Translations under genes and position numbers: made by a program
The notes under the pieces: model-generated
What the model saw: the letters and a program-made list of their open reading frames with translations, nothing else
What the model was told of the DNA's origin: nothing
Databases searched by the model: none
Source of the DNA: Oscillospiraceae bacterium
GTDB lineage: Bacteria > Bacillota > Clostridia > Oscillospirales > SIG627
DNA length: 58,096 bases
Assembly (NCBI GenBank): GCA_015063985.1
Contig: SVTC01000013.1
Coordinates: forward strand, 1 to 58,096
Direction of reading: 5' to 3'
In this document: piece by piece, positions 1 through 9,194 of the stretch
How positions within the stretch are numbered: position 1 is the stretch's first letter
Layout: every line of letters begins with the position of its first letter

Positions 1-1374
1 GATATTGTGATACGAGCCTCTCGTCCAGGGTATCATAACGTATCTTGTCGCACCGTCAAAGGTGAACCGCGTGTAGGTGGAAATTCCTATATCAACAAGA
101 ACGGGGATGTTACCGTCATAGAGAGTAAAGCTTCCCACGTCATTGTGGTTGTGGTGTTCAGCGTTAAAACCTCCCTTTGCCGAAAGGATAAGATCCCCCT
201 TACGCATTACCGCAAGCTCAAGATCGGGCATATACTCAAGAGCTCCGTGCAGTGGATAAGTTGGTTCAAAAGCATCCATTTCTCGGAGAAAATATGAGCT
301 GTATATCAATCTTCTGAACGTGCGGTTGGTGTGATGGAGAGGACTTGCCGTAACAGTCCTTTCGCGATATGCCGCCACGCTGAAATTCATCAGCGCTTTT
401 TGCTTTGTCTCTTTTGCAAAACCGTAGAGAAGCACCATAAGAGAGCCCTTGCCATCGGCGTGGGCGTCTGCTACGTTTACGAAAATATCGGCAGTAATAT
501 GTACCTTTTTGAGGTAATCGGCAATGCGGCAGATCTTGGTATCACCGAAAAGATCAAGCTCACCGCCCGTAGCGGTTTTAAGCTGATAAAGAAATTCAAA
601 CAAAGAAGCACCTGCGCGACCCCAGTATCCGGGCCCCTCATCACATCCACCGTCCGCAGGGAGAGAGTCATAATAATACTGTATCTCGGAAAACATTTTC
701 CCGATCGCCTTTTGCTTTTTGCGCATATTGCGCTCGGTAAGCAAAAATACGGTAAGAATATTTGATAATATCCACGGATTCCAGTTGTTTACTTGTTTGC
801 CACGGTGTCCCATCCACCAGAAATCGTACCTGCTCTCGTAGGGGATCTTGATGCGACGGTCAAGCTCATATTCCACGCGATCGATGATCTCGGGGCAAAA
901 GCTGAGAAGCGGATCGCGAAGCAGAGTGATGGTCATGGCGAGATGCTCGGCGGTTTCGGCGGCGAACAGATCGATATAAGGATGCTCAGGGGAAGGGATA
1001 TTTTCGGGCTTCATCAAATAATGGGCGGAAAGCCCCCAAAAGCTTTCTTCGCAAATCGTGAAAAGCCCGTTGACGAGGGCGGGGAGAAAGCGCCCCTTGT
1101 TCTCCTTCAGTTCGGCGAGAGCAAAAAGAATCAGATGATTGCGACGGTCAAAGTGTATGTTCTCCATAATAACGCGATTGCCGCTTTTTTTAAATTCCAT
1201 AAAATCGGTAGCCTTGATGATGGGCCAGGAGTATTCTATCTCTTTTTCCGCGGTGCTGACACAGGTATCGTTTTGAAACTCATCCCAGAATCTTCTGTCC
1301 TCTATCGTAGGAAACAGCTCGGATGAAAAGTTGTATTCGGCGAGATCGTGATTTTTCAGAAATGAAAGAAACAT
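1..1374 (-). CDS. Heparinase II/III-family polysaccharide lyase-like protein (3' end cut by window edge)
   Basis: The minus strand reads 458 codons from ATG at 1374 to the window edge with no stop, so the C-terminus is missing. GGAGGTA at 1378-1384 supports the start. The middle of the protein has an aromatic, helical stretch with NNWNPW, as in the alpha/alpha-toroid domain of alginate/heparin lyases. Near residues 403-415 the motif EHHNHNDVGSF followed by VLVDIG matches the start of the heparinase II/III beta-sandwich domain. The family cleaves uronic-acid-containing glycans by beta-elimination. No signal peptide is seen, so it probably acts on imported oligosaccharides. It lies 13 bp after the oxidoreductase gene and is probably co-transcribed with it. 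The exact substrate cannot be told. Confidence 0.85.
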   Translation of the reverse strand, partial: MFLSFLKNHDLAEYNFSSELFPTIEDRRFWDEFQNDTCVSTAEKEIEYSWPIIKATDFMEFKKSGNRVIMENIHFDRRNHLILFALAELKENKGRFLPALVNGLFTICEESFWGLSAHYLMKPENIPSPEHPYIDLFAAETAEHLAMTITLLRDPLLSFCPEIIDRVEYELDRRIKIPYESRYDFWWMGHRGKQVNNWNPWILSNILTVFLLTERNMRKKQKAIGKMFSEIQYYYDSLPADGGCDEGPGYWGRAGASLFEFLYQLKTATGGELDLFGDTKICRIADYLKKVHITADIFVNVADAHADGKGSLMVLLYGFAKETKQKALMNFSVAAYRERTVTASPLHHTNRTFRRLIYSSYFLREMDAFEPTYPLHGALEYMPDLELAVMRKGDLILSAKGGFNAEHHNHNDVGSFTLYDGNIPVLVDIGISTYTRFTFDGATRYVMIPWTRGSYHNI

Positions 1375-1387
1375 AGCTACCTCCAAA

Positions 1388-2584
1388 TTATTTTTTTATA
1401 GTTTTATATAGCTCTCTGTAATATTCATTGAATACCGCGCAGCCCGAGACCTGACCCGCTCGCATCAGTTCGGTGCATTTTGAACAGGCGAGACAGCATT
1501 TCTTTGGATCGAAGGCGCCGTTGAGGTGGTCCTTATAAAAATCGGGATATGCCAGCCACATTCTGCCGAAGCCGATCATATCGCACACTTCCTCGCGAAG
1601 CTGACGCTCCGATTGCAGGATCAGATCATCTCGGTAATACGAAAGCCCCGAGCCGACCACGGTAAGAGTCGGAAACCTTTCTTTGATATGCTTTTCTATG
1701 GCTTCAAATCGGGCAAGCCCTGCCTGCGCCGATTCGGGAGGCGGATAGCCGCCCCTTCTGTACGGGCGATTGACGTGGGGATTGTAGTAGGGGTTTCCCA
1801 CCGTTACGTTCAGTATTTGCACTCCCTTGGCGATCAGCCTTTCTATCAGCATATCGGGCTCGGTCAGATCAAGCTCGTTTTCCTCGGTGGTGCCGAAGCC
1901 GTATGGTCTTGGGACCATATCCGATACGCTCAGGCGGGTGGAGAGAATAAAGCCGTCGGGAATGGAGCTTTTTACCGCCTCTACGCAGTCAAGATACAAG
2001 CGTGAGCGGTTTTCAAAGCTGCCGCCGTAGCGCCCCTTGCGCTGAAACGCCGACAAAAGCTCCTGGAAAAGATACCCGTGGCAGGATTTTACGTCTACGC
2101 CGTCAAAGCCCGCTTCCAGTGCAAGACGCGCCGAAGCAACGTATTTTTGGGGAAGGCTGTCCAGATAAGCGTCTGTTACCGTGTTTTCGTCCGATACGGG
2201 GCGCCTTTGCTCGTATATGGGATTGTGATAGGCTATCATCGGAGTGATGCTCTGTCTGCCCGAATGGGTAAGCTGAAGAATAAATATAGGCTCGATCCCG
2301 AATTCTTGCTTTGCGATACTGCGCATTTGGGTCAAAAGAGACTTGAATCGGGAAAGATTTTCCTTTGTCAACATCATTTGCCGAGGATTTGTTCTTCCCT
2401 CGGGGCAAACGGCGTTGGCTTCAAACCAAACCGTTCCCGCACCGCTTTTTGCCGCTTTGATATATTTTGCTGCGGTCAGCTCGCTTGGAGCTCCGTCTGT
2501 GTTGCAGTCACAGCCCTCCATAGGCTGCAGGACTACGGGGTTGGCGACCTTTATATTTCCTATCCGAAGTGGTTTTTGGAGCAT
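1388..2584 (-). CDS. NADH:flavin oxidoreductase, old yellow enzyme / 2,4-dienoyl-CoA reductase-like
   Basis: 398-residue FMN-binding TIM-barrel enzyme. The start at ATG 2584 gives MLQKPLRIGN, the usual N-terminus, and AAGGCAGG lies just upstream; a longer reading frame to 2752 would add an unrelated peptide across the promoter. Family motifs visible: LQLTHSGRQ, then HGYLFQELLSAF followed by RYGGSFENRSRL. Near the C-terminus, CCLACSKC and a later Cys (VSGCAVF) fit the iron-sulfur ligands of the dienoyl-CoA-reductase branch. Typical substrates are enoates or related unsaturated compounds, using NAD(P)H. It heads an operon with the heparinase-like lyase and may act on products of sugar breakdown, which is inference. 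Confidence 0.85.
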   Translation of the reverse strand: MLQKPLRIGNIKVANPVVLQPMEGCDCNTDGAPSELTAAKYIKAAKSGAGTVWFEANAVCPEGRTNPRQMMLTKENLSRFKSLLTQMRSIAKQEFGIEPIFILQLTHSGRQSITPMIAYHNPIYEQRRPVSDENTVTDAYLDSLPQKYVASARLALEAGFDGVDVKSCHGYLFQELLSAFQRKGRYGGSFENRSRLYLDCVEAVKSSIPDGFILSTRLSVSDMVPRPYGFGTTEENELDLTEPDMLIERLIAKGVQILNVTVGNPYYNPHVNRPYRRGGYPPPESAQAGLARFEAIEKHIKERFPTLTVVGSGLSYYRDDLILQSERQLREEVCDMIGFGRMWLAYPDFYKDHLNGAFDPKKCCLACSKCTELMRAGQVSGCAVFNEYYRELYKTIKK

Positions 2585-2617
2585 TTGATAGCCTGCCTTT
2601 CCATACTGTATGTCATA

Positions 2618-2646
2618 ATTATAACACCAAATAAAAGAAATGTACA
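2618..2646 (-). promoter_or_regulatory. Putative promoter of the oxidoreductase-lyase operon
   Basis: On the minus strand, TGTACA (2641-2646), 17 bp, TATAAT (2618-2623), ending 34 bp before the start codon. The -35 is weak. It sits in the 317-bp divergent spacer 2585-2901, which otherwise holds only the opposite promoter and AT-rich sequence. Confidence 0.5.
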
Positions 2647-2842
2647 TCCTTATGTTTGCATAATATATTGCTTTTATTGCAAAAAGAGGTGGCAATATTT
2701 GAGGAACGTGGGAGAGTGATCCCCAAAAAGGGCAGAGAACGGGAAGAGTCAATAGTATTATTATTCAAAAGCGTCGGATAAAGGAGTCCTTTGAGCGAGG
2801 GGGCTGCTTTGGTATTTTTGTCGGTCTTTTTTTGTGAGCGTA

Positions 2843-2871
2843 TTGACAAAGCGGTGATTTTATGTTATCTT
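2843..2871 (+). promoter_or_regulatory. Promoter of the GH28-like gene
   Basis: TTGACA (2843-2848), 17 bp, TATCTT (2866-2871), 30 bp upstream of the ATG at 2902. Confidence 0.65.
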
Positions 2872-2901
2872 TAACAAAACAAAACATAAAAGGAGGCTTT
2901 T

Positions 2902-4152
2902 ATGTTAAAGCTGTACGGTGATGGCATCCACGACGATTGGGCTGCCATTCAGGAACTGATAGATAGCGGAAAAAGCGAGATCGTGCTTCCCGCGCCGGAA
3001 AAGAATTATCTTATTTCAAAGCCCCTTATTCTTCCATCCAACTTCAGGCTCGTTCTGCCCAGATTTGCCCATATAAGGCTGATGGATGGGGCAAACTGCG
3101 TTATGGTAAGAAACAAGATGGTGCCCGATCCGAAAAAGAGACTCAGCCCCGAGGTATATCAAAGCGAGCTGCAAGCTCATATCTGGGGATACGTGGACGA
3201 TTATTCCCCCGATGCTCCCTGCGAGAACGTGGAGCTTTGCGGCGGCATCTGGGATTGCAACAATCTCAATCAGCTTCCCAATCCCGAGCGCACCAAGGAG
3301 CATCCCGTAAGAGAGCATTACGGCTGCGGAATGCTTTTCTACAACGTGAAGAATTTCAAGCTTTCCTCCCTTACGGTGAAGGATCCCAGCCAATATGCCA
3401 TCGCCATAGACGGAGCCTATCAGTTTACCGTGGAGGATATAACCTTTGATTTTAACGACGGAAATCCCTATCCCATAAATATGGACGGAATACATCTGGA
3501 CGGAAACTGTCATTACGGCGTGATAAGAAATTTAAAGGGCACCTGCTATGACGATATGGTTGCCATAAACGCCCATGAGGGCAGCAGAGGAGATATCACC
3601 GACATTCTTATAGACGGCATATTTGCCCAATACTGCCACAGTGCGGTAAGACTTCTGGCCGTTAACGAAAGAGTGGAGAACATTCATATCACCAACGTAT
3701 ACGGAAGCTTCTATCAGTACGTTTTGGGTTTGACGAAGCACTATCCCGGGGAGGTGACGGGGGTATTTGACGGAATATTTATGGATAAGGTCTATGCGAC
3801 GAAGGCAATGCCCGTGACAAAGGGTGATTTTGTGTGGCCGCCCGCAGAGGAGGCAAGATACAATCTGCCCTTCGTATATATCCAGAGGAATACCCTTGTA
3901 AGAAACCTTGTGCTGAGGGATATAGAGAGAAAGGAAAGGACGCTTCCCATAGACACTGTAAGGATAGGCGAAAATGCCGTTGTGGAGCGCTTTATAATCG
4001 AAAACTTTATTAACGAGAACTATACCGGTCAGCCGATGAGCTTTATTAAAAACGACGGCTTGATAAAATATCTGCATATGACCGACGTGGTCACAAGGGA
4101 CTGCGAAAGGATAACGGGCGGCGGAAAAACAGAAAAGCTTATCGAGGACTGA
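2902..4152 (+). CDS. Glycoside hydrolase family 28-like (polygalacturonase/pectin-type beta-helix) protein
   Basis: 416 residues. ATG at 2902 follows AGGAGGCTTTT. The N-terminus (GDGIHDDWAAIQELID) is the usual opening of pectate-lyase-superfamily right-handed beta-helix proteins. NMDGIHLDG at about residues 193-201 corresponds to the NTDG motif of GH28, and YDDMVAIN at about 216-223 to the DD motif; together they supply the three catalytic aspartates. The rest consists of short beta-strand repeats. There is no signal peptide, so a cytoplasmic oligosaccharide hydrolase is likely. It is divergent from the lyase operon, consistent with a shared uronic-acid polysaccharide pathway. Confidence 0.82.
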   Translation: MLKLYGDGIHDDWAAIQELIDSGKSEIVLPAPEKNYLISKPLILPSNFRLVLPRFAHIRLMDGANCVMVRNKMVPDPKKRLSPEVYQSELQAHIWGYVDDYSPDAPCENVELCGGIWDCNNLNQLPNPERTKEHPVREHYGCGMLFYNVKNFKLSSLTVKDPSQYAIAIDGAYQFTVEDITFDFNDGNPYPINMDGIHLDGNCHYGVIRNLKGTCYDDMVAINAHEGSRGDITDILIDGIFAQYCHSAVRLLAVNERVENIHITNVYGSFYQYVLGLTKHYPGEVTGVFDGIFMDKVYATKAMPVTKGDFVWPPAEEARYNLPFVYIQRNTLVRNLVLRDIERKERTLPIDTVRIGENAVVERFIIENFINENYTGQPMSFIKNDGLIKYLHMTDVVTRDCERITGGGKTEKLIED

Positions 4153-4250
4153 ACGAGGAATATAGCTCCGTAAAAGGGAGCGGTAAGAATAGTTTTGAAT
4201 GATCGAAATAAAAAAATCCGGGCTAATGCCCTTAAATCAAGGAGAAAAAA

Positions 4251-4841
4251 GTGGAAAAGGCTTTACAAAAAATCGGCTACGGACTGTATCTTATCAGTAC
4301 CAACCATAACGGAAAGGACAATGCCTGCATTATCAACACCGCATTCCAGTGCGCCAAGGAGATGATCGCAGTATCGGTGACCAAGACTCACCACACCTGC
4401 AAGCTTCTTCTGGAAAGAGGAGAGTTTAATTTAAGCGTGCTCTCCAAGGAGGTGGATTTTGATCTGATAAAGCGCTTCGGCTTTCAGACGGGAGCCGACG
4501 TGGACAAGTTTGAGGGTTTTGAAGGCGCGGTAAGAGCGGAAAACGGCATTTTGCGTCTTGACAAAAGGGCTTGTGCATATTTTAGCGCAAGGGTGCTTTA
4601 CCGCCTGGATCTTGACAGTCACTATCTTTTCGTTGCAAGGCTTGAAAAGGGCGAGGTCCTCAGTGACGAGGTGCCCTGCACCTACAGCTATTATCACAGT
4701 GATATCAAGCCAAAGCCCAAGGCAGAGGCGGGAAAGAGCGTATGGGTCTGCCAGGTCTGCGGATATACCCATAACGGAGAAGAGCCGCCGGAGATATGTC
4801 CTCTTTGCAAGGTGGGCAAGGAGAATTTCAAAAAAATGTAA
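4251..4841 (+). CDS. Flavin reductase-like protein with C-terminal rubredoxin-type domain
   Basis: 196 residues, starting at GTG 4251 with GGAG eight bases upstream. Residues 1-150 look like the FMN-binding split-barrel flavin reductase family (VSVTKTHHTCKLL, FNLSVLS). The last 35 residues carry CQVCGYTHNG and CPLCKVG, the two CxxC pairs that bind a single iron in rubredoxin/rubrerythrin-type domains. Such fusions in anaerobes pass electrons to oxygen- or peroxide-reducing partners (High-molecular-weight rubredoxin-like). The physiological partner is not encoded next to it. A terminator follows at once, so it is a single-gene unit. Confidence 0.85.
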   Translation: MEKALQKIGYGLYLISTNHNGKDNACIINTAFQCAKEMIAVSVTKTHHTCKLLLERGEFNLSVLSKEVDFDLIKRFGFQTGADVDKFEGFEGAVRAENGILRLDKRACAYFSARVLYRLDLDSHYLFVARLEKGEVLSDEVPCTYSYYHSDIKPKPKAEAGKSVWVCQVCGYTHNGEEPPEICPLCKVGKENFKKM

Positions 4842-4848
4842 GCAGATA

Positions 4849-4880
4849 ACAGACTTTCGCATTGCGGGAGTCTGTTTTTT
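4849..4880 (+). terminator. Terminator after the flavin reductase-rubredoxin gene
   Basis: ACAGACT (4849-4855) pairs with AGTCTGT (4869-4875), followed by a run of T. Confidence 0.75.
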
Positions 4881-4884
4881 CAAT

Positions 4885-4911
4885 AAAAAAGAGACCGCCA
4901 AAAACGGTCTC
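4885..4911 (-). terminator. Terminator of the glycosyltransferase/methyltransferase operon
   Basis: On the minus strand GAGACCG (4905-4911), 7-base loop, CGGTCTC (4891-4897), then TTTTTT. It overlaps the stop of the methyltransferase gene. Confidence 0.8.
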
Positions 4912-5599
4912 AGAACTGCATATTCTTCTCAAAGGGGAGGGTACGAAGGGAAAGGGAGCTTTTGCCGTCCTTTTTTCCTCTTACAAGGAAAAGGGTGGGG
5001 GAATTATCCCTTTTCGTGTCTACGGTAACCAGCTCCTTAGGCTCTATACGGGCATTTCTCATAGCGCAAATCATATCGCTGAGTCTGTCCGTGCGGTATA
5101 CGGCAAAAAAGTCGCCGCCGCTTTTTAATACCTTGTATGCGCTTTGGCACACGTCGTCAACGGTGCAGCATATCTCGTGGCGGGCAATGAGCTTTTTCTT
5201 GTCGGGGTTGAGCCTTCCGCTGTCCGCTTTCATATAAGGAGGGTTGGTGAAGACAAAATCCGCCTCACGGGGGATAAGCTTGCGGGCGTTTTTCAGATCT
5301 GCATTTATGATGCTTATCTTATGGGAAAGAGAGTTACGTTTTACGTTTTCTTCTGCCAAAAGAGCGTATTCCTCCTGGATCTCAAAGGCGGTTATGGAGC
5401 CGAAGCGACATCTTTGGCTGAGCAGGATCGGGATCGCTCCGGTGCCCGTGCCGAATTCAACTCCGAAGGCATCGGACCCGGGAGAGCTGACGAATTGGGA
5501 AAGCAGCACTGCGTCGGTCCCGAAGCCGAAGCCGTCGCTGTACTGAAGTATCTCTAAGCCGTCTCCCAGATCTACGGGGGCGGTGTTATTCATTTTCAT
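4910..5599 (-). CDS. tRNA1(Val) (adenine-37-N6)-methyltransferase-like (TrmN6/YfiC family)
   Basis: 229 residues. N-terminal FGFGTDAVLLSQF and the SAM-binding GVEFGTGTGAIP are followed by FTNPPYMK; NPPY is the catalytic motif of N6-adenine and glutamine methyltransferases. YfiC-type enzymes methylate A37 of a tRNA in the cytoplasm. The start overlaps the stop of the upstream glycosyltransferase gene by 4 bases (ATGA), so the two are translationally coupled, though no functional link is obvious. Slightly shorter than the usual 240-250 residues but complete. Confidence 0.85.
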   Translation of the reverse strand: MKMNNTAPVDLGDGLEILQYSDGFGFGTDAVLLSQFVSSPGSDAFGVEFGTGTGAIPILLSQRCRFGSITAFEIQEEYALLAEENVKRNSLSHKISIINADLKNARKLIPREADFVFTNPPYMKADSGRLNPDKKKLIARHEICCTVDDVCQSAYKVLKSGGDFFAVYRTDRLSDMICAMRNARIEPKELVTVDTKRDNSPTLFLVRGKKDGKSSLSLRTLPFEKNMQF

Positions 5600-6846
5600 T
5601 TTCTTTTCCCCTTTTTAACGTCGTCCAGATCCATACTTCTCGTGTGGATTATGGGCTTCCATTCCGCCTTTGTAAAGAGGGCGCAAATTGCGATGGGGAG
5701 GTTCGTGAATATGTAGATGGGGTAGGTGAATATTGAAAAAAGCTTTCGCGCAAAGGAGGCGCGGATATTCTTCCATTCACTGAAGGCGGTAACGGCGCCC
5801 ATCAAAAACAGGCACAGATATCCGCTTATGATGGAGGGTACTATACACTGAAGAACGGGGAGAAGACTGTCGCCGTTGATAAGGCGCAGGGCGGAATTGA
5901 CAACGTTTGCAAAGCTTGCCACCATTATGACCACGAAGGCGGAAAGATTTGCCGCCAGCGCGTCGTAGCAGCTCCAGCTTCCTTTGAAGATGCCGCAGAG
6001 AAGGCCCTTTCCGTGCTTGGTGAAGTTCTCGAAGCTTCCCCTTATCCAACGAAGCCTCTGACGCCAGGACTGGGAAAATTTAACGGGCTGCTCGTCGTAA
6101 AGTATAGCCCTTTCGCAGTAGCCTATTCTTTCGCCCTTGCAGATCATATCCATGGAAAAATCGGTGTCCTCTGTCATTGAGAAATAGCCCCAGCCGCCAA
6201 GACTTTGGGCGATCTCGTGGGTGAAGCAAAAGCCGGTTCCCATTACCATACAGGCGGTCTGCAGACGATGGCGGGCACGGTTTACGAACTGGCTTTCTCT
6301 GAGAAACCAAAGGCCGTAGCCTGCGCTGATCCAGTTATCGCCGAAGTTTTTTGTGTTTCGGTAGCCTGTGACTATACTAAAGCCGTCGCTGATGCTTTGG
6401 TTCATTTCCTTTACGTAGTCGGTCTCGATAACGTTATCCGCATCCAGAACCAGATAAACGTCGCTCTCTATATTGTTTTCCTTAAGCTTGTCCAGCATAA
6501 ACTGCAAAACGTAGCCCTTGCCGACCTTTTCCTTGTTGCTTCTTTCAAATACCACCGCACCCTTTGAAAGAGCTATGTCAGCGGTGGAATCGCTGCAGTT
6601 GTCTGCGGTTACGCACACGCGTATAAGCTCGGAGGGGTAATCCTGCGCGGCGATGCTGTCAAGAAGCTGACCGATGACCGCCTCCTCGTTTCGGGCGGCG
6701 ATAAGGATGGTAAAGCTGTGGGGCGTTGCCCTTTTATGAGGCTTTTCCTTTATGATAAAGGGAATTACCAGATATACGAGCTGGTAAGCACTGCACAGAA
6801 CGAAGAGCAGTGCGATGGTAATGTTGATTATATATATACCTGCCAT
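5596..6846 (-). CDS. Membrane glycosyltransferase, family 2 (cellulose-synthase-like)
   Basis: 416 residues. One N-terminal membrane segment (residues 4-30), a GT-A catalytic domain, and three to four C-terminal membrane segments. Catalytic features seen: ILIAARNEE, LDADNV (DxD), TEDTDF (general base), and QRLRW (the QxxRW box of processive beta-glycosyltransferases). The layout fits enzymes that make and export beta-linked polysaccharide such as poly-N-acetylglucosamine or hyaluronan-like chains; which sugar is used cannot be told. It is the first gene of its two-gene operon. Confidence 0.85.
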   Translation of the reverse strand: MAGIYIINITIALLFVLCSAYQLVYLVIPFIIKEKPHKRATPHSFTILIAARNEEAVIGQLLDSIAAQDYPSELIRVCVTADNCSDSTADIALSKGAVVFERSNKEKVGKGYVLQFMLDKLKENNIESDVYLVLDADNVIETDYVKEMNQSISDGFSIVTGYRNTKNFGDNWISAGYGLWFLRESQFVNRARHRLQTACMVMGTGFCFTHEIAQSLGGWGYFSMTEDTDFSMDMICKGERIGYCERAILYDEQPVKFSQSWRQRLRWIRGSFENFTKHGKGLLCGIFKGSWSCYDALAANLSAFVVIMVASFANVVNSALRLINGDSLLPVLQCIVPSIISGYLCLFLMGAVTAFSEWKNIRASFARKLFSIFTYPIYIFTNLPIAICALFTKAEWKPIIHTRSMDLDDVKKGKRK

Positions 6847-6881
6847 TTAGGGTGGGATCCTCCTTATAAGGTGATAAGGAG

Positions 6882-6910
6882 AGTATACTACATTTTTATG
6901 TTTTTTTCAA
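6882..6910 (-). promoter_or_regulatory. Promoter of the glycosyltransferase operon
   Basis: On the minus strand TTGAAA (6905-6910), 17 bp, TATACT (6882-6887), with AAGGAGG between it and the ATG at 6846. Confidence 0.7.
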
Positions 6911-7001
6911 TAGTAAACGCGATTATTGGCAAAAATAGCTTGTAATTTTTTAAGGATTTGAAAACAGACGGATAAAAAATGGCAAAAATTGAAAAAACAT
7001 A

Positions 7002-7030
7002 TTGCAAAAGACAAAAGCTTATGGTAAAAT
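7002..7030 (+). promoter_or_regulatory. Promoter of pgk-tpiA
   Basis: TTGCAA (7002-7007), 17 bp, TAAAAT (7025-7030), about 50 bp upstream of pgk. Confidence 0.6.
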
Positions 7031-7080
7031 AATGGGTGATTTAAAGGATTTCAATTTCAAAAAGGAAAGGAACCCAAAAA

Positions 7081-8373
7081 ATGTACAACAAAAAATCAAT
7101 CACCGATATCGATGTGAAGGGCAAGAAGTGTCTTGTCAGATGTGACTTCAACGTTCCCATGAAGGACGGCGTTATCACCAGCGACAAGAGAATTCTGGGC
7201 GCTCTTCCCACAGTTAAGTATTTGGTAGACAACGGCGCGGCAGTTATCCTCTGCTCCCACATGGGCAAGCCTCACAACGTTCTTAACGACAAGGTTAAGC
7301 TTGACAAGAAGGAAAAGGCTAAGGTAGAGGCTCTTCCCGAGGCAGAGCAGGCTGCGGCAACCGCAGAGTATCTTGAAAAGGCAAAGGGCGACAGAGAAAA
7401 GTTTTCTCTTGCTCCCGTAGCAGCACGTCTCAGCGAGCTTCTCGGCGTTGAGGTAGCTTTGGCAAAGGACGTTGTAGGCGCAGACGCAAAGGCAAAGGCA
7501 GCAGCTCTTAAGGGCGGCGAGGTGCTTCTTCTCGAAAACGTTCGTTTCCACGCAGAGGAGACCAAGAACGAGGCAGGCTACGCAAAGGAGCTTGCATCCA
7601 TGGCTGAGATCTTTGTAAACGACGCATTCGGTACAGCTCACCGTGCGCACGCATCCACCGCAGGCGTTGCCGATTATCTCCCCGCAGTTTGCGGCTTTTT
7701 GATCCAGAAGGAGCTGGAGATCATGGGCGGTGCTCTTGACAATCCCAAGCATCCCTTCGTTTCCATTCTCGGCGGCGCAAAGGTTTCCGACAAGATCGGC
7801 GTTATCAACAACCTTCTCGACAAGGTTGACACTATCATCATCGGCGGCGCAATGGCATACACCTTCGTGAAGGCTCAGGGCGGCAAGATCGGCACCTCTC
7901 TCTTTGAGGAGGATAAGCTGGAGCTTGCTTTGGAGCTTCTTAAGAAGGCTGAAGAAAAGGGCGTTAAGTTCCTTCTCCCCATTGACAACCGTGCGGCAAA
8001 GGAATTCTCCAACGAGGCTGAGAACCTCTTCTGCGATGCAAAGGATATCCCCGAGGGCTTTATGGGTCTGGACATCGGTCCCAAGACCATAGAGATCTAT
8101 ACCAACGCTATCAAGGATGCAAAGACCGTTGTTTGGAACGGACCTATGGGTGTTTGCGAGTTCGATAACTATGCTATCGGTACCAAGGCAGTTGCGGAAG
8201 CAGTTGCACAGAGCGGCGCTATCTCCATCATCGGCGGCGGCGACAGTGCTGCAGCGGTTGAGAAGCTCGGCTACGCTGACAGAATCACTCACATTTCCAC
8301 CGGCGGCGGTGCTTCCCTCGAATTCCTTGAGGGCAAGGAGCTTCCCGGTATTGCTTGTCTCAACAACAAATAA
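7081..8373 (+). CDS. pgk: Phosphoglycerate kinase
   Basis: 430 residues; converts 1,3-bisphosphoglycerate and ADP to 3-phosphoglycerate and ATP in glycolysis. Hallmarks: [11 protein letters not shown] near the N-terminus, [26 protein letters not shown], and the C-terminal nucleotide loop [15 protein letters not shown]. About 30 residues longer than most bacterial enzymes because a Lys/Glu/Ala-rich insert (about residues 62-99) follows SHMGKP in the first domain. Strong bias for C- and G-ending favoured codons suggests high expression. tpiA follows 21 bp later in the same operon. Confidence 0.97.
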   Translation: MYNKKSITDIDVKGKKCLVRCDFNVPMKDGVITSDKRILGALPTVKYLVDNGAAVILCSHMGKPHNVLNDKVKLDKKEKAKVEALPEAEQAAATAEYLEKAKGDREKFSLAPVAARLSELLGVEVALAKDVVGADAKAKAAALKGGEVLLLENVRFHAEETKNEAGYAKELASMAEIFVNDAFGTAHRAHASTAGVADYLPAVCGFLIQKELEIMGGALDNPKHPFVSILGGAKVSDKIGVINNLLDKVDTIIIGGAMAYTFVKAQGGKIGTSLFEEDKLELALELLKKAEEKGVKFLLPIDNRAAKEFSNEAENLFCDAKDIPEGFMGLDIGPKTIEIYTNAIKDAKTVVWNGPMGVCEFDNYAIGTKAVAEAVAQSGAISIIGGGDSAAAVEKLGYADRITHISTGGGASLEFLEGKELPGIACLNNK

Positions 8374-8394
8374 TTTACAGCGAGGATAGAGAAA

Positions 8395-9150
8395 ATGAGA
8401 AAGATCGTTATTGCAGGAAACTGGAAAATGAACAAGACTCCCTCTGAGGCTGCAGAGCTTGCAACCCAGATCGCGGCTCTTGAGAACAATAAGGCAGAGG
8501 TAGTTATCTGCGTACCTTACGTTGATATCTTTGCCGCAAAGCAGGCTATCGCAGGCAGCAAGGTAAAGCTTGGTGCAGAGAACGTTCACTGGGAAGCCAG
8601 CGGCGCTTTCACCGGCGAGATCAGCGCTCCCATGCTGGTTGAGTGTGGCTGCGAGTACGTTATCATCGGTCACAGCGAAAGAAGACAGTACTTCGGCGAG
8701 ACCGACGAGACTGTTAACAAGAGAACCAAGGCTGCTCTTAATGCGGGCCTGAAGGTCATCCTCTGTGTAGGCGAGCTCAAGGAGGAGAGAGAGACCGGCA
8801 AGACCGAGGAGGTCGTTAAGCGCCAGGTTATCGAAGGTCTTAAGGATATCAGCGCAGAGCAGATGGCAAACGTTGTTATCGCATACGAGCCCGTTTGGGC
8901 GATCGGTACCGGTCTTACCGCTACCAACGAGCAGGCTGAAGAGGTTTGCGCCTTCATCAGAGCTCTTCTGAAGGATCTTTACTGCGACTGTGTTGCTGAC
9001 AGCACCACCATCCAGTACGGCGGATCCATGAACGCAAAGAACGCTGCAGATCTGTTGGCAATGCCCAACATCGACGGCGGTCTCATCGGCGGCGCATCCC
9101 TTAAGCCCGCTGACTTCGGCGTTATCATCGCTGCAGGCGACAAGGCATAA
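8395..9150 (+). CDS. tpiA: Triose-phosphate isomerase
   Basis: 251 residues, usual length. Interconverts dihydroxyacetone phosphate and glyceraldehyde 3-phosphate. Visible: GNWKMNK (active-site Asn and Lys), IIGHSERR (active-site His), AYEPVWAIGTG (catalytic Glu and flexible loop), and the C-terminal phosphate-binding YGGSM and GGLIGGASL. Start ATG 8395 after GAGGATAGAGAAA. Paired with pgk in a glycolytic operon ended by the terminator at 9163. Confidence 0.97.
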   Translation: MRKIVIAGNWKMNKTPSEAAELATQIAALENNKAEVVICVPYVDIFAAKQAIAGSKVKLGAENVHWEASGAFTGEISAPMLVECGCEYVIIGHSERRQYFGETDETVNKRTKAALNAGLKVILCVGELKEERETGKTEEVVKRQVIEGLKDISAEQMANVVIAYEPVWAIGTGLTATNEQAEEVCAFIRALLKDLYCDCVADSTTIQYGGSMNAKNAADLLAMPNIDGGLIGGASLKPADFGVIIAAGDKA

Positions 9151-9162
9151 GTAAAAAATTTA

Positions 9163-9194
9163 AGACAGAGGATCTTTGGTCCTCTGTCTTTTTT
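9163..9194 (+). terminator. Terminator of pgk-tpiA
   Basis: AGACAGAGGA (9163-9172) pairs with TCCTCTGTCT (9180-9189), followed by a T run. Confidence 0.85.

Noticed and set aside
7-1326. Plus-strand open frames at the window start
   Set aside because: They are shadows of the minus-strand heparinase-like gene, whose protein has clear family motifs.
4153-4250. Terminator after the GH28-like gene
   Set aside because: Only short stems (GCTCC/GGGAGC) without a T run.
7096-8673. 525-residue minus-strand open frame opposite pgk and tpiA
   Set aside because: Low-complexity Cys/Leu-rich product that exists because of strong codon bias in the real genes; no start site and no family match.
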